A DNA stretch of 32,630 nt, from the NCBI GenBank assembly GCA_001770285.1, contig MEQQ01000005.1, positions 1 to 32,630 on the forward strand, read 5' to 3'. Positions 1 to 9,147 of the stretch are shown piece by piece. The notes beneath the pieces were generated by a model, which had not been told where the DNA came from, searched no databases, and saw only the letters and a list, made by a program, of their open reading frames with translations. Both the position numbers and the translations under genes were made by a program. This DNA comes from Betaproteobacteria bacterium RBG_16_66_20. Its GTDB lineage: Bacteria; Pseudomonadota; Gammaproteobacteria; Burkholderiales; SG8-39. Within the stretch, counting starts at the first letter, position 1. Each line of letters starts with the position of its first letter.

Positions 1-43
1 CACACAGCAGGGGCCACTGGTTCGATCCCAGTACCGCCCACCA
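1..43 (+). tRNA. partial tRNA-Val(CAC), 3' portion from the anticodon onward
   Basis: CAC-A-C / AGCAG 3' anticodon stem / GGGCC variable loop / ACTGG-TTCGATC-CCAGT T-arm / ACCGCCC acceptor strand / A-CCA; the 5' half lies outside the window. Confidence 0.8.
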
Positions 44-53
44 GATTTCCCAC

Positions 54-902
54 ATGAATCCCGTCAATCTCCAGTCTCTGCGTTCGGCGCTGTTCGTGCC
101 GCTCGCCGACGAGCGCTTCCTCGCCAGGGCGCACCAGCGCGGCGCCGACGCGCTGCTGCTCGACCTGGAGGACTCGGTGCCGCCGGCGTACAAGCGGGAG
201 GCGCGCGAGCGCCTGCCGGAAGCGGCGCGGCGCCTCGCCGCGCTCGGGGCGACAGTCATGGTGCGGGTCAATTCGGCGCCGGACCTGGTCGCGGACGATC
301 TCGGCGCGGCGGCGCGTTCCCCGGTTGCCGCGGTATTTCTGCCCAAGGTGGAAGCCGCGGCGCAGGTTCTCGCCGCCGGCAAGCAGCTCGCCGGCGGCGC
401 GGCGCGGCTGGTGGCGATGCTGGAATCGCCTGCCGCGATCCTTTCAGCGGTGGAAATCTCCGGGGCCGGGACGCGCCTCGCGGGCCTCGCCTTCGGCAGC
501 GAGGACTACTGCGGCGCGCTCGGCATTGCCTCCAGCGAGGCGGCGCTCGACTGGCCCGCGCAGATGGTCGCGACCGCGGCGCGCGCCCGCGGCCTGGCCG
601 CCTTCGGGCTGCCCGGCCCGGTGTCGGAAATCACGGACATGCACGCCTTCTCGCGCCTGCTGGCACGCGCGAAGACGATGGGCTTCACCGGATCGCTGTG
701 CATCCACCCGAAGCAGGTGGCGGCGGCCAACCGCGTCTATTCGCCGTCAGCCGACGAAGTCGCGCTGGCGGAGGAAATCATCGCGGCATTCGAAGCCGCG
801 GCGCGCGAAGGGCGCGGCGCCGTCGCGCTGCACGGGCGCATGATCGACGCGCCGGTCGTCGACCAGGCGCGCGCCACGCTCGCGCGCGCGCGCTTGCGCT
901 AG
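54..902 (+). CDS. HpcH/HpaI aldolase / citrate lyase beta-like (CitE family) CoA ester lyase
   Basis: LRSALFVPLADERFLARAHQRGADALLLDLEDSVPP...LAFGSEDYCGALG...CIHPKQV motifs. Confidence 0.85.
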   Translation: MNPVNLQSLRSALFVPLADERFLARAHQRGADALLLDLEDSVPPAYKREARERLPEAARRLAALGATVMVRVNSAPDLVADDLGAAARSPVAAVFLPKVEAAAQVLAAGKQLAGGAARLVAMLESPAAILSAVEISGAGTRLAGLAFGSEDYCGALGIASSEAALDWPAQMVATAARARGLAAFGLPGPVSEITDMHAFSRLLARAKTMGFTGSLCIHPKQVAAANRVYSPSADEVALAEEIIAAFEAAAREGRGAVALHGRMIDAPVVDQARATLARARLR

Positions 903-1348
903 CGGGATTGCGCCGCGCAGGCGATCTTCCAGTAGCCCTCATCGAGGGCGCCCTCGACGATCGGCTCCCAGCGCCCTGCGCGGCTGACGGAGGTGACGAC
1001 GCTGCCCGTGCCCATGGGACCGGAGAAATCGATGTAGGACAGCAGCCGGACGCGGCGGCCCCGGCAGTCGTATTCGCGCAGCACGACGGTCGAGAAGAAC
1101 GGCCGCCCCTCGGGCGTCAGGTCGCCGTTCCTGAAATCGTACAGCCCCGCCATGCTGACGTTGGCGCCCAGCCCGCGGATCGTGGCCTGGTCGGCGTACG
1201 GGACATAGATCCGGTTGCCACCGCCCAACGCGGTCCATTGCGCCGACGCGGCGGTGGCGCAGAACGCGAGCGCCAAGGCAAGGCCAGAGCAGCGATTCAC
1301 GTTTCGCCAGCGTCTCAAGCTCGATGCCCGCGACAGCGGAAAACTCAT
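899..1348 (-). CDS. exported hypothetical protein (surface-adhesin protein E-like)
   Basis: signal peptide-like N-terminus ending ATAASA; VVLREYDCRGRRVRLLSYIDFSGPMGTGSVV. Confidence 0.55.
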   Translation of the reverse strand: MSFPLSRASSLRRWRNVNRCSGLALALAFCATAASAQWTALGGGNRIYVPYADQATIRGLGANVSMAGLYDFRNGDLTPEGRPFFSTVVLREYDCRGRRVRLLSYIDFSGPMGTGSVVTSVSRAGRWEPIVEGALDEGYWKIACAAQSR

Positions 1349-1406
1349 CCGCCGCCGGGAATTATCTTCATGAATTCATTATATATAGGCTAAGTTAAAC
1401 TGAAGC

Positions 1407-2612
1407 ATGCCGGTATCCCTGGAGGACATTCGCGCCGCGGCCGGGCGCATCGCGGGCGCGGTCGAGCGCACGCCCTGCCTGCGCAGCCGCACCCTGTCGC
1501 GCCTGACCGGCGCCGAGGTCTGGCTCAAGTTCGAAAACCTGCAGTTCACCGCCTCGTTCAAGGAGCGCGGCGCGCTCAACAAGCTGCTGTCGCTCGACGC
1601 CGCGCTGCTGCGGCGCGGCGTGATCGCGATGAGCGCCGGCAACCATGCGCAGGGCGTCGCCTACCACGCCGCGCGCCTCGGCACGCGCGCGGTCATCGTC
1701 ATGCCGCGCGGCACGCCGAACAACAAGGTGCACAGCACGCAGGTGCTGGGCGCGGAAGTGATCCTCGAGGGCGAAACCCTCGCCGAGGCCGCGCGCCATG
1801 CGCATGAGCTGGAAGCGCGCGAGGGCCTGAGCTTCATCCACCCCTACGACGACCCGGCGATCATCGCGGGCCAGGGCACGGTGGCGCTCGAAATGCTCGA
1901 GCAGGCGCCGCAACTGGAGGTGCTGGTGGTGCCGATCGGCGGCGGCGGCCTGATTTCCGGGATGGCGAGCGCGGCGCAAGCGCTCAAGCCGGGCATCGCG
2001 GTGCTCGGCGTCGAGTCGAAGACCTGGTGCGCGATGTACCAGCGCCTGAAGGGCCTGCCGGTCCAGGTCGGCGGCGACACGATTGCGGAAGGCATGGCGG
2101 TAAGGGACGTGGGCGAACTGCCGTTGTCGATTCTGCAGGCCCTGGCGACGGAAATTCTTCTGGTCGATGAAGAAACCATCGAGCGCGCCATCGTTTCGCT
2201 GATCGAAATCGAGAAGACCGTCGCCGAAGGCGCGGGCGCGGCGGGGCTCGCCGCACTGCTCCAGCACCCGGCGCGCTTCGCCGGCAGGCGCGTCGGCATT
2301 CCGGTCTGCGGCGGCAACATCGATTCGCGCCTGCTCTCGGCGGTGCTGATGCGCGGCCTGATGCGCGACGGCCGCCTGGTGCGGCTGCGCGTGACGATCC
2401 ACGACGTCGCCGGAAGCCTCGCCAGGGTCGCGGCGCTGATCGGCGAGGCCGGGGGCAACATCGTGGAAGTGCAGCACCAGCGCGTCTTCGGCACCGCCAC
2501 GCCGAAATCGCCCGAGGTCGAGTTCGTGCTCGAATGCCGCGACCGCGATCACGCCGACGCGATCGTCGCCGCGCTGCGCGCCCGGGGCGTCAATGCCCTG
2601 GCCGCGGAGTGA
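1407..2612 (+). CDS. ilvA: threonine ammonia-lyase (PLP-dependent, C-terminal ACT domain)
   Basis: FENLQFTASFKERGALNKL PLP-Lys motif, PIGGGGLISG, C-terminal ACT-like segment VTIHDVAGSLARVAALIGEAGGNIVEVQHQR. Confidence 0.88.
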   Translation: MPVSLEDIRAAAGRIAGAVERTPCLRSRTLSRLTGAEVWLKFENLQFTASFKERGALNKLLSLDAALLRRGVIAMSAGNHAQGVAYHAARLGTRAVIVMPRGTPNNKVHSTQVLGAEVILEGETLAEAARHAHELEAREGLSFIHPYDDPAIIAGQGTVALEMLEQAPQLEVLVVPIGGGGLISGMASAAQALKPGIAVLGVESKTWCAMYQRLKGLPVQVGGDTIAEGMAVRDVGELPLSILQALATEILLVDEETIERAIVSLIEIEKTVAEGAGAAGLAALLQHPARFAGRRVGIPVCGGNIDSRLLSAVLMRGLMRDGRLVRLRVTIHDVAGSLARVAALIGEAGGNIVEVQHQRVFGTATPKSPEVEFVLECRDRDHADAIVAALRARGVNALAAE

Positions 2613-2624
2613 GCGCGGCCCGGA

Positions 2625-3011
2625 TTACGCGGGGACCGAGATTTCGACCAGGTTCAGGTCCGGGTCGCGCACGTAGACCGAGCGCAGCTGGTGGACCGCG
2701 CCGGTCTTGGCGACCGGTCCTTCGATGATCCTTATGTTTTCCTCTTGAAGCTTTTGGATGACAACTTCAAGAGAAACAGCCGCAATGAAACACAAGTCCA
2801 GCGTCCCGGGCGCCGCGACGTGGGCGCGCGGCGTGAACTCCCGGCCCCATTCATGGACGTTGATTTTCTGGTTGCCGAACTTCAACGCGATCCTGGTTTC
2901 CGTCGCGGTCTGGAATTTCTCGATTTTCATCCCCAGTATTCCGGCGTAGAAATGCAGGCAGGAAGCGAGATCGCGCGTCGTCAGCACCACATGGTCGATA
3001 TGGTCGATCAT
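2625..3011 (-). CDS. VOC (glyoxalase/dioxygenase-fold) family protein
   Basis: MIDHIDHVVLTTRDLASCLHFYAGILGMKIEKF...SVYVRDPDLNLVEIS; start chosen at the internal ATG that overlaps the upstream stop. Confidence 0.88.
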   Translation of the reverse strand: MIDHIDHVVLTTRDLASCLHFYAGILGMKIEKFQTATETRIALKFGNQKINVHEWGREFTPRAHVAAPGTLDLCFIAAVSLEVVIQKLQEENIRIIEGPVAKTGAVHQLRSVYVRDPDLNLVEISVPA

Positions 3012-3478
3012 CACTTTCTCTTCAGCATGCGCAGCGGGTTGTATTCGAGCACCGTCTCGCCGCGCTGGTTGATGACCTTGTTGGCGAAGCGCACCAGGCC
3101 GCGGTCGCCTTTCGAGGTCAGGCGGTGCTCGGTGACTTCGGCTTCGACGTGGATGGTGTCGCCGACCGCGGTCGGGCCCTTGATGTCGATGGTCGCGTTG
3201 AGGAACGCGAGCCCGGTGTCCTGCATCGTCGGCAGCAGCAGCCCCTCGGCGAAGGAATACACCAGCGCGCCGGGAACCGGCCGCCCCTTGAGCGCGCGCG
3301 ACGAGTCGTCCCCGGGTTTTTCTACTACCGCGAACAGCTCCTCGGTGAGCCAGGTGAGGTTGACGAATGCGGCGAGGTCCGCTTCGGCAATGGTGCGCCG
3401 GTGCGTGCGGATGCGGAATCCGACCTTCAGGTCCTCGAAGCAGAAGCCGCGGCCGGCGATGGGGATCGGATCGCTCAT
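3011..3478 (-). CDS. MaoC-like hot-dog dehydratase family protein
   Basis: FEDLKVGFRIRTHRRTIAEADLAAFVNLT...PGALVYSFAEGLL...GPTAVGDTIHVEAEVTE. Confidence 0.8.
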   Translation of the reverse strand: MSDPIPIAGRGFCFEDLKVGFRIRTHRRTIAEADLAAFVNLTWLTEELFAVVEKPGDDSSRALKGRPVPGALVYSFAEGLLLPTMQDTGLAFLNATIDIKGPTAVGDTIHVEAEVTEHRLTSKGDRGLVRFANKVINQRGETVLEYNPLRMLKRK

Positions 3479-3492
3479 GCAATGACTTTAAC

Positions 3493-4215
3493 TCAGATCA
3501 ACGCCGCAGACAGCAGCGCCAGGCCCGCAAGCAGCAGCAAGCCGTCCATCAGCAGCCTGAAGCGCGCCGCATCCATCCGCAGCACGAAGCGTCTGGCGAT
3601 GAACGCGCCGGCCATCAGCGTGCAGCCGATGATCAGGCCCTTGGCGACGATCTCGAGCGGCAGCGCGCCGAAGCTGCGGAACACCGCCGCCTTGGCAAGG
3701 TAGACCGCGAGCGAGGCCGCGGCCTCGCTGGAAAGAAAGGCGCCCTTCACCAGTCCCGTGGCGAGGAACACCGGCGCGGTGATCGGGCCGGTCGAGACCG
3801 CGATCCCGGTGAGGTAGCCGACCGGCACGCCGATCGCGGCCAGATGCGCGAGGCCGAGCTTCAGATCGTGCGCCGCCATCCAGCGCCGCAGGCCGATCAT
3901 CGCGATGAAGAACACGCCGAGCGCCGCCTCGATGATGCGCGCCGGCAGCGCGAGCAGCGTGGCCGCGCCGAGCGCGGCGAACGGCGCGCCGGTCACCGCG
4001 TACGCCGCGCAGGCGCGCCAATCCACCTCGCGCCACCAGACGATGATGCGGGAAAGGTTCGCCATGATCGCGGCGATCGCCATGATCGGCACCGCCTGCA
4101 GCGGGCCGAAGGCGATCACCAGCACCGGCATCAGCATGATCGAGGAGCCGAAGCCGACGATGCCGCTGAGCGTGCCGGCGGCCAGACCGAGCGCGAGAAT
4201 GAAGAGGAAGTCCAC
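3493..4215 (-). CDS. TauE/SafE family sulfite exporter-like permease
   Basis: hydrophobic polytopic protein, LAAGTLSGIVGFGSSIMLMPVL...GVPVGYLTGIAVSTGPI. Confidence 0.82.
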   Translation of the reverse strand: MDFLFILALGLAAGTLSGIVGFGSSIMLMPVLVIAFGPLQAVPIMAIAAIMANLSRIIVWWREVDWRACAAYAVTGAPFAALGAATLLALPARIIEAALGVFFIAMIGLRRWMAAHDLKLGLAHLAAIGVPVGYLTGIAVSTGPITAPVFLATGLVKGAFLSSEAAASLAVYLAKAAVFRSFGALPLEIVAKGLIIGCTLMAGAFIARRFVLRMDAARFRLLMDGLLLLAGLALLSAALI

Positions 4216-4291
4216 GATGAACGGGGTTTGGCGGACATTTTCCCGGAAATCCCGCCCTGCCTTCCGTTTTTCTGTGCGCTAGACTGCCCGC

Positions 4292-5443
4292 ATGATCGCT
4301 TTCGGCCGGCCGCTGCGCCGCCGGTTCATGCTCGAACCCGGCACCGCATTCCTGAACCATGGCTCCTTCGGCACGGCCCCGCGCGCGGTACTGGGCGCCG
4401 CGGACCGCTGGCGCCGGCGCATGGAAGCGAACCCGGACCGCTTCATGCGCGAACAGCTGCCCGGTGCGCTGCGGCGGGCCGCGGCCCGACTTGCGGGTTT
4501 CCTCGGGGTCGGGGAAAAAGACCTGGCATTCGTCGACAACGCCACCGCGGGCGTGAACGCGGTCCTCAGGTCGCTTGCATTGCGTCCCGGCGATGAAATT
4601 CTCGCCACCACGCATACGTACAACGCAGTTCGCCAGACGATGCGCCACGTTTGCGGCCGCACGGGCGCGAAACTGGTGGAGGCGCGCATTGATTTGCCGG
4701 TCGAAGATGTTGCCGGGCTGTTCTTACCAGTAGCAGAAAAGATGAATCGCCGGACGAAACTTGTCGTTCTGGACCACATCGCCTCGCCGACCGGCCTGAT
4801 CTTCCCGGTAAGACGCCTCGCCGCGCTCGCGCGCGCGCGCGGCGCGAGAGTTCTGGTGGACGGCGCGCACGCGCCGGGCCAGCTCGAGCTGGACATTGCT
4901 TCGCTGGGCGCGGACTGGTACACCGGGAATTGCCACAAATGGCTGTTCGCCCCCAAGGGCTCGGGCTTTCTCTGGGCGCGGAGCAGCGCGCAGGCCGGCC
5001 TGCACCCGCCGGTCATCTCGCACGGCTACGGCCGGGGCTTCGCCGCCGAGTTCGACTGGACCGGCACGCGCGATTTCTCCGCCTGGCTGGCGGTGCCGGA
5101 TGCGCTGGATTTTTTTCTCGCAATGAAACCCTCGAGGATTCGCGCCTACAACCACCGCCTCGCCACCGAAGCGGCGCAGCGCATTGCAGATGCCTGGGGC
5201 ACGCCGCTCGACGGCCCGCCGCAACTGCACGGCTCGATGATGGCGATCCGGCTGCCGCAATCCCTGCAGCGCAGCGATCCGAACCAGCTGATGACGGAAT
5301 GGGCCGCGCGTCACCGGTTGGTCGTCGCCGTGATGGCGGTCGGCGGCGCACTCTGGGCGCGCATCTCGGCGCAGGCCTACAACGCGCCGGGAGACTACCA
5401 GCGGCTGGCCGCGCTCGCGCGCGGCCGAAGCGGCGCGCCCTAG
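4292..5443 (+). CDS. aminotransferase class V family protein (isopenicillin-N epimerase-like)
   Basis: FLNHGSFGTAPRAV...DNATAGVNAVLRSL...VLVDGAHAPGQLELDIASLGADWYTGNCHKWLFAPKGSGFLW. Confidence 0.87.
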   Translation: MIAFGRPLRRRFMLEPGTAFLNHGSFGTAPRAVLGAADRWRRRMEANPDRFMREQLPGALRRAAARLAGFLGVGEKDLAFVDNATAGVNAVLRSLALRPGDEILATTHTYNAVRQTMRHVCGRTGAKLVEARIDLPVEDVAGLFLPVAEKMNRRTKLVVLDHIASPTGLIFPVRRLAALARARGARVLVDGAHAPGQLELDIASLGADWYTGNCHKWLFAPKGSGFLWARSSAQAGLHPPVISHGYGRGFAAEFDWTGTRDFSAWLAVPDALDFFLAMKPSRIRAYNHRLATEAAQRIADAWGTPLDGPPQLHGSMMAIRLPQSLQRSDPNQLMTEWAARHRLVVAVMAVGGALWARISAQAYNAPGDYQRLAALARGRSGAP

Positions 5444-6273
5444 AGCATCTCGAGCGGCTGCGGCCCGGAGGGCGGCGGGAACAGCCGGTCGAGCTCGGCG
5501 AGCTGCGCCGCGTCGAGCGGGTGCTCGAGCGCGCCGAGGTTTTCCTTCAGGCGGTCGCGGCGGCAGGTCTTCGGTATCACGATGACGCCGTCCTTGGCGA
5601 GCAGCCAGGCGAGCGCGGCCTGCGATGGCGTCATCGCATGGCGCCCGGCGAACGCGGCGAGCTTTGCATTGCGCAGCAACCTCGCCTGCTCGATCGGGGA
5701 ATAGGCCATCACCGGGATGCGCCGCTCGCGCAGCCACGGCAGGAGATCCCATTCGATGCCGCGCCGCGTCAGGTTGTACAGCAGCTGGTTCGCAGCCACC
5801 GCCGCGCCGCCCGAGGCCTGCGACAGCTCCCGCATGTCGGAGAGCTCGAGGTTGCTCACCCCGTAGTGGCGGATCTTGCCCGCGCGCTGCAGCGCAGCGA
5901 ACGCTTGCATCGTTTCGGCGAGCGGCACGCTGCCGCGCCAGTGCAGCAGGTACAGATCGATCCGGTCGGTCTTGAGGCGCTTCAAGCTGCGCTCGCACGC
6001 TGCGAGCGTTCCGTTGCGCGAGGCATTTTCCGGCAGGACTTTGCTCACCAGGAACACTGCGTTGCGCCGCCCGGCGATCGCCTCGCCGACGAGCTCCTCG
6101 GAGCGACCGTCGCCGTACATTTCGGCGGTATCGATCAGGGTCGCGCCGAGGTCCAGGCCGAGGCGCAGCGTTGCGAGTTCCTCGGCGCGGCGCGCGCGCT
6201 CGTCGCCCATGTTCCAGGTGCCCATGCCGAACGCCGGCACCCGCTCGCCCGAGGGCAGTGCGAGCGTCTTCAT
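5440..6273 (-). CDS. aldo/keto reductase
   Basis: LPSGERVPAFGMGTWNMG...GATLIDTAEMYGDGRSEELVGEAI...DRIDLYLLHWRGSVPL; start at ATG 6273. Confidence 0.9.
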   Translation of the reverse strand: MKTLALPSGERVPAFGMGTWNMGDERARRAEELATLRLGLDLGATLIDTAEMYGDGRSEELVGEAIAGRRNAVFLVSKVLPENASRNGTLAACERSLKRLKTDRIDLYLLHWRGSVPLAETMQAFAALQRAGKIRHYGVSNLELSDMRELSQASGGAAVAANQLLYNLTRRGIEWDLLPWLRERRIPVMAYSPIEQARLLRNAKLAAFAGRHAMTPSQAALAWLLAKDGVIVIPKTCRRDRLKENLGALEHPLDAAQLAELDRLFPPPSGPQPLEML

Positions 6274-7088
6274 TGCCTCACGAATTTGAGCGTGAAGCGG
6301 TCGCTTTCGCCGATGGCGGCGTATTTCGCGCGGTCCTGGTCCTTCAGGCGGTAGGTCGGCGGCAGCGTCCAGACGCCTTCCGGATGGTCCTTGCGGTCCT
6401 TCGAATTGGCGTTCACCTGCGATGCGCCGACCAGCTTGAAGCCGGCCTTCTCTATCAGTGCAATGGCATGGTCCTCGCGCACGTAGCCCGACTTCATCTG
6501 CGCTTCCTGCGTCATATCGGTGCGGCCGCGGTGATCGACGACACCGAGCACGCCGCCCGGCTTCAGCGCCCGGTGAAAGGCGCGCAGCGCCCCTTCGACC
6601 TCTCCGCGCTCGATCCAGTTGTGCAGATTGCGGAACGTGAGCACGAAATCGGCGCTGCCCGGCGGCGCGATCTCGTGCCGGCCGGCGTTGAATTTCGTGA
6701 CCAGGACTTTTTCGTAGAAGCGGGGCTCGGCCTTGAGGCGCGCCAGCAGCTTGCGGTGGTCCTCGAGGTACTGGGGCGCCGCCAGCTCGTCGCGGTCGGC
6801 GGCGACGTAGCGGCCCCTGTCCTTCAGAAAGGGAGCGAGGATTTCCATGTAGTAGCCGCCGCTGCCCGGCAGGATCTCCACCACCGTGCTGTTGTCCCGC
6901 ACGCCGAAGAACGACAGCGTCTCGAGCGGATGCCGGAACTCGTCGCGCGCGACGTTGCGCGCGCTGCGGTGCGGCGCCGCGAGCCACCCGGCGAGACCGC
7001 CCTGCTCCACCACCGGCACGGGCGCGCACGCGCTCGCGCTCGCGACGATCAACGCCAGCGCCGCGAGCAACAGTTTGTTGCTTCGCAC
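6270..7088 (-). CDS. class I SAM-dependent methyltransferase with lipoprotein/signal-like N-terminus
   Basis: VVEILPGSGGYYMEILAPFLKDRGRYVAADRD...FVLTFRNLHNWIERGEVEGALRAFHRALKPGGVLGVVDHRG; GTG start at 7088 lies downstream of the terminator (the longer ORF to 7217 runs through it). Confidence 0.8.
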   Translation of the reverse strand: MRSNKLLLAALALIVASASACAPVPVVEQGGLAGWLAAPHRSARNVARDEFRHPLETLSFFGVRDNSTVVEILPGSGGYYMEILAPFLKDRGRYVAADRDELAAPQYLEDHRKLLARLKAEPRFYEKVLVTKFNAGRHEIAPPGSADFVLTFRNLHNWIERGEVEGALRAFHRALKPGGVLGVVDHRGRTDMTQEAQMKSGYVREDHAIALIEKAGFKLVGASQVNANSKDRKDHPEGVWTLPPTYRLKDQDRAKYAAIGESDRFTLKFVRQ

Positions 7089-7095
7089 AGACAAG

Positions 7096-7117
7096 AAAAC
7101 CCCGCCGCGAGGCGGGG
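7096..7117 (-). terminator. rho-independent terminator downstream of the small exported protein gene
   Basis: minus strand CCCCGCC-TCGC-GGCGGGG followed by TTTTCTTGT. Confidence 0.85.
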
Positions 7118-7137
7118 CCTTTTCAAGCGGCACCGCG

Positions 7138-7380
7138 TCAGTTCTTGAGGAGTTTTCTCGCTTTGGCGAGCGTGTCGACCGATTCCTGGTGCTTGCCCGC
7201 CTTGTGCAGGGCCTCACCCTCGGCGCGGTACTTTTTCACTTCCGCCGCCTGCGCATCGGACAGTTTGGCCTTGGACAGCGCCGCGTCGATGGCTTTCATG
7301 TCCGCCGGGCACTGAAAAGCAAACGCCGCGCCGCTTGCCAGGGCCAGACCGGCGGCAACGATCATGCTGTGAATTTTCAT
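7138..7380 (-). CDS. small exported hypothetical protein (80 aa)
   Basis: MKIHSMIVAAGLALASGAAFA signal peptide followed by an alpha-helical domain; AGGAGGAC ribosome-binding site just upstream. Confidence 0.7.
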   Translation of the reverse strand: MKIHSMIVAAGLALASGAAFAFQCPADMKAIDAALSKAKLSDAQAAEVKKYRAEGEALHKAGKHQESVDTLAKARKLLKN

Positions 7381-7647
7381 GCTGTCCTCCTGTGTGGTTT
7401 CGAAAACGCCTGCGCTTAGTGTAAGCCCCGCGATGGGGATGCTCAACCACCCCGCTGAAGGCTCACCCAATGCCAACAGCCGGCGCGGGCCGATTATTCC
7501 GATTGTCGCGCGACGGGCTCGCCGAGCAGCTCAGGCGCAACGTACGTCGGTCAACATCCACGGTGACCCGCGCGCGTCGCTTTCATGAGCGTCGGGGCAA
7601 CCGGATGATGCGGATTCCTATCTTGTTCTGTGGTGCGCGGCGCAGGG

Positions 7648-7992
7648 TTAGCCGTGCACATCACGACTGTCTCTGGGCGCTCCATTGCGCTCTTTCAAGC
7701 CGTAGTCGCGCACGACAGATGCAATTCGCAGGCGGTAGTCGGCAAATACGCCTCCGCGCCCCCGCGCCTGAGCTCTTCGGTGCCCTTCCAGATTGCGCCA
7801 GGTCCGAACTGCTTCTTCATCACGCCAGAACGAAAGTGACAGGTATTTCCCCTTTGTCACCCGGCTCTCAAAGCGTTCGACTGATATGAATCCGTCGATC
7901 CTCTCCAGATCCGTCTTCAGGGACGCTGCGAGATCGAAGTACTCGTCGGCTCTTCCTTCGGTCGGCCAGACTTCAAAGATCACCGCAATCAC
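7648..7992 (-). CDS. antibiotic biosynthesis monooxygenase (ABM)-fold protein
   Basis: MIAVIFEVWPTEGRADEYFDLAASLKTDLERIDGFISVERFES...LSLSFWRDEEAVRTWRNLEGHRRAQ. Confidence 0.82.
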   Translation of the reverse strand: MIAVIFEVWPTEGRADEYFDLAASLKTDLERIDGFISVERFESRVTKGKYLSLSFWRDEEAVRTWRNLEGHRRAQARGRGGVFADYRLRIASVVRDYGLKERNGAPRDSRDVHG

Positions 7993-8438
7993 CGTGACCT
8001 CCTATTAAACGTTGTCAGGACATGAACGAGGATATCTCTTAGCCACGTGACTTCCTCCGGGTTCGAGAGCGCTGCACCCAGCTCGATTGAGCCGCGATCG
8101 CTGCGGATGACCACGCGGCTCGTGCCGCCGCCGAATGTCGCGTAACCGCCGTAGATCCCGCGCCTGGCTTGGGTCACTTCCACTTCTTCGACCTCGTCAG
8201 CCATCAGCCGGGTCGTCTTGGTCCCGAAGATATCCTGCCGCTGCCTGTCGAGCATCACGCCGGAGCGGACGCACATGAAAATGGCTCCGAGCAATGCGAA
8301 CATGCCGCTACGGATCGCGATCCCGGTTTCGGGCGGCGCGGGCGGCAATATATGCAGAATCAAGACCACCAGACCCACCGTAAGGAGCGCGAGGCCCAAG
8401 AGCCTGCACCACTGGTGGGCGAGGGTAATCCTCATCAT
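7989..8438 (-). CDS. hypothetical membrane protein
   Basis: two N-terminal hydrophobic segments, overlaps neighbouring genes in operon fashion; family not recognised. Confidence 0.6.
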   Translation of the reverse strand: MMRITLAHQWCRLLGLALLTVGLVVLILHILPPAPPETGIAIRSGMFALLGAIFMCVRSGVMLDRQRQDIFGTKTTRLMADEVEEVEVTQARRGIYGGYATFGGGTSRVVIRSDRGSIELGAALSNPEEVTWLRDILVHVLTTFNRRSR

Positions 8439-9136
8439 GCCAGCGCATCCGCCAGGGTCGTCATGTCCGGCACCACAATGTCCGGCTGATGCGGGGTGAT
8501 GCCGAAGGGCCGCATGCGACGGTCTATGAATGCCGAATGCATGCCCGCGGACTTTGCCCCGATGCAATCGAAGGCATGGCTTGCAACGAAAAGGACTTCG
8601 TCCACTCTCACGCCCATGATCTGCGCCGCCTTGGTGTAGGTCGCGAAGTGGGGCTTGAACGAGTTGGCAACGGCGACCGAGATCAGCGCATCGAACCGAA
8701 CCTTATGGAAGTCCCTGGCGGCTTCGAGCATGTCCGGATCGCCGTTGGAGAGTACCGCGATCCTGTATCGGCTGTTCAACCGGGCGAGCGCTGCGGGCAC
8801 ATCCGGGAACGGTTTGAGCCGCTCGATCTGCGCCACCAGGAAGCGGACCTCATCCATCGTGTACGGAATCGCTGCGCGCTCGAGGGTGTAGGCGACGGCG
8901 CGGTGCCCGATCTCCCGGTACGACGTGTGCTCCCGGTGCAGGAGTGCATCGATCATCGAGTTCTCGAAGTGCGTGCGTCGCCACCAGGTCACGAACGCGT
9001 CCGGTCGGCCCTGCCACCCCTTGTCTTTCAAGTAGGGGGTGACTGCCTCGGTCAAGCCCTTCTGCATGTCCACCACCGTGCCGTACTGGTCGAACATGCA
9101 GACCTTGAGCTTCGCTTTGAGGGCTTGCGTTGCCAT
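8435..9136 (-). CDS. haloacid dehalogenase type II (HAD superfamily)
   Basis: KVCMFDQYGTVVDMQ...YRIAVLSNGDPDMLEAA...FKPHFATYTKAAQIMGV...EVLFVASHAFDCIGAKSAGM; start at ATG 9136. Confidence 0.87.
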   Translation of the reverse strand: MATQALKAKLKVCMFDQYGTVVDMQKGLTEAVTPYLKDKGWQGRPDAFVTWWRRTHFENSMIDALLHREHTSYREIGHRAVAYTLERAAIPYTMDEVRFLVAQIERLKPFPDVPAALARLNSRYRIAVLSNGDPDMLEAARDFHKVRFDALISVAVANSFKPHFATYTKAAQIMGVRVDEVLFVASHAFDCIGAKSAGMHSAFIDRRMRPFGITPHQPDIVVPDMTTLADALA

Positions 9137-9147
9137 CTCTCTCGGAA

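Noticed and set aside
1-43. tRNA as an integration site for a genomic island
   Set aside because: No phage-type integrase next to it and no repeat of the tRNA 3' end seen within the window; only the tRNA itself is supported.
6270-7217. Long version of the methyltransferase starting at 7217
   Set aside because: It would read through the intrinsic terminator (7096-7117) and the end of the upstream small gene; the GTG at 7088 gives a normal signal-like N-terminus.
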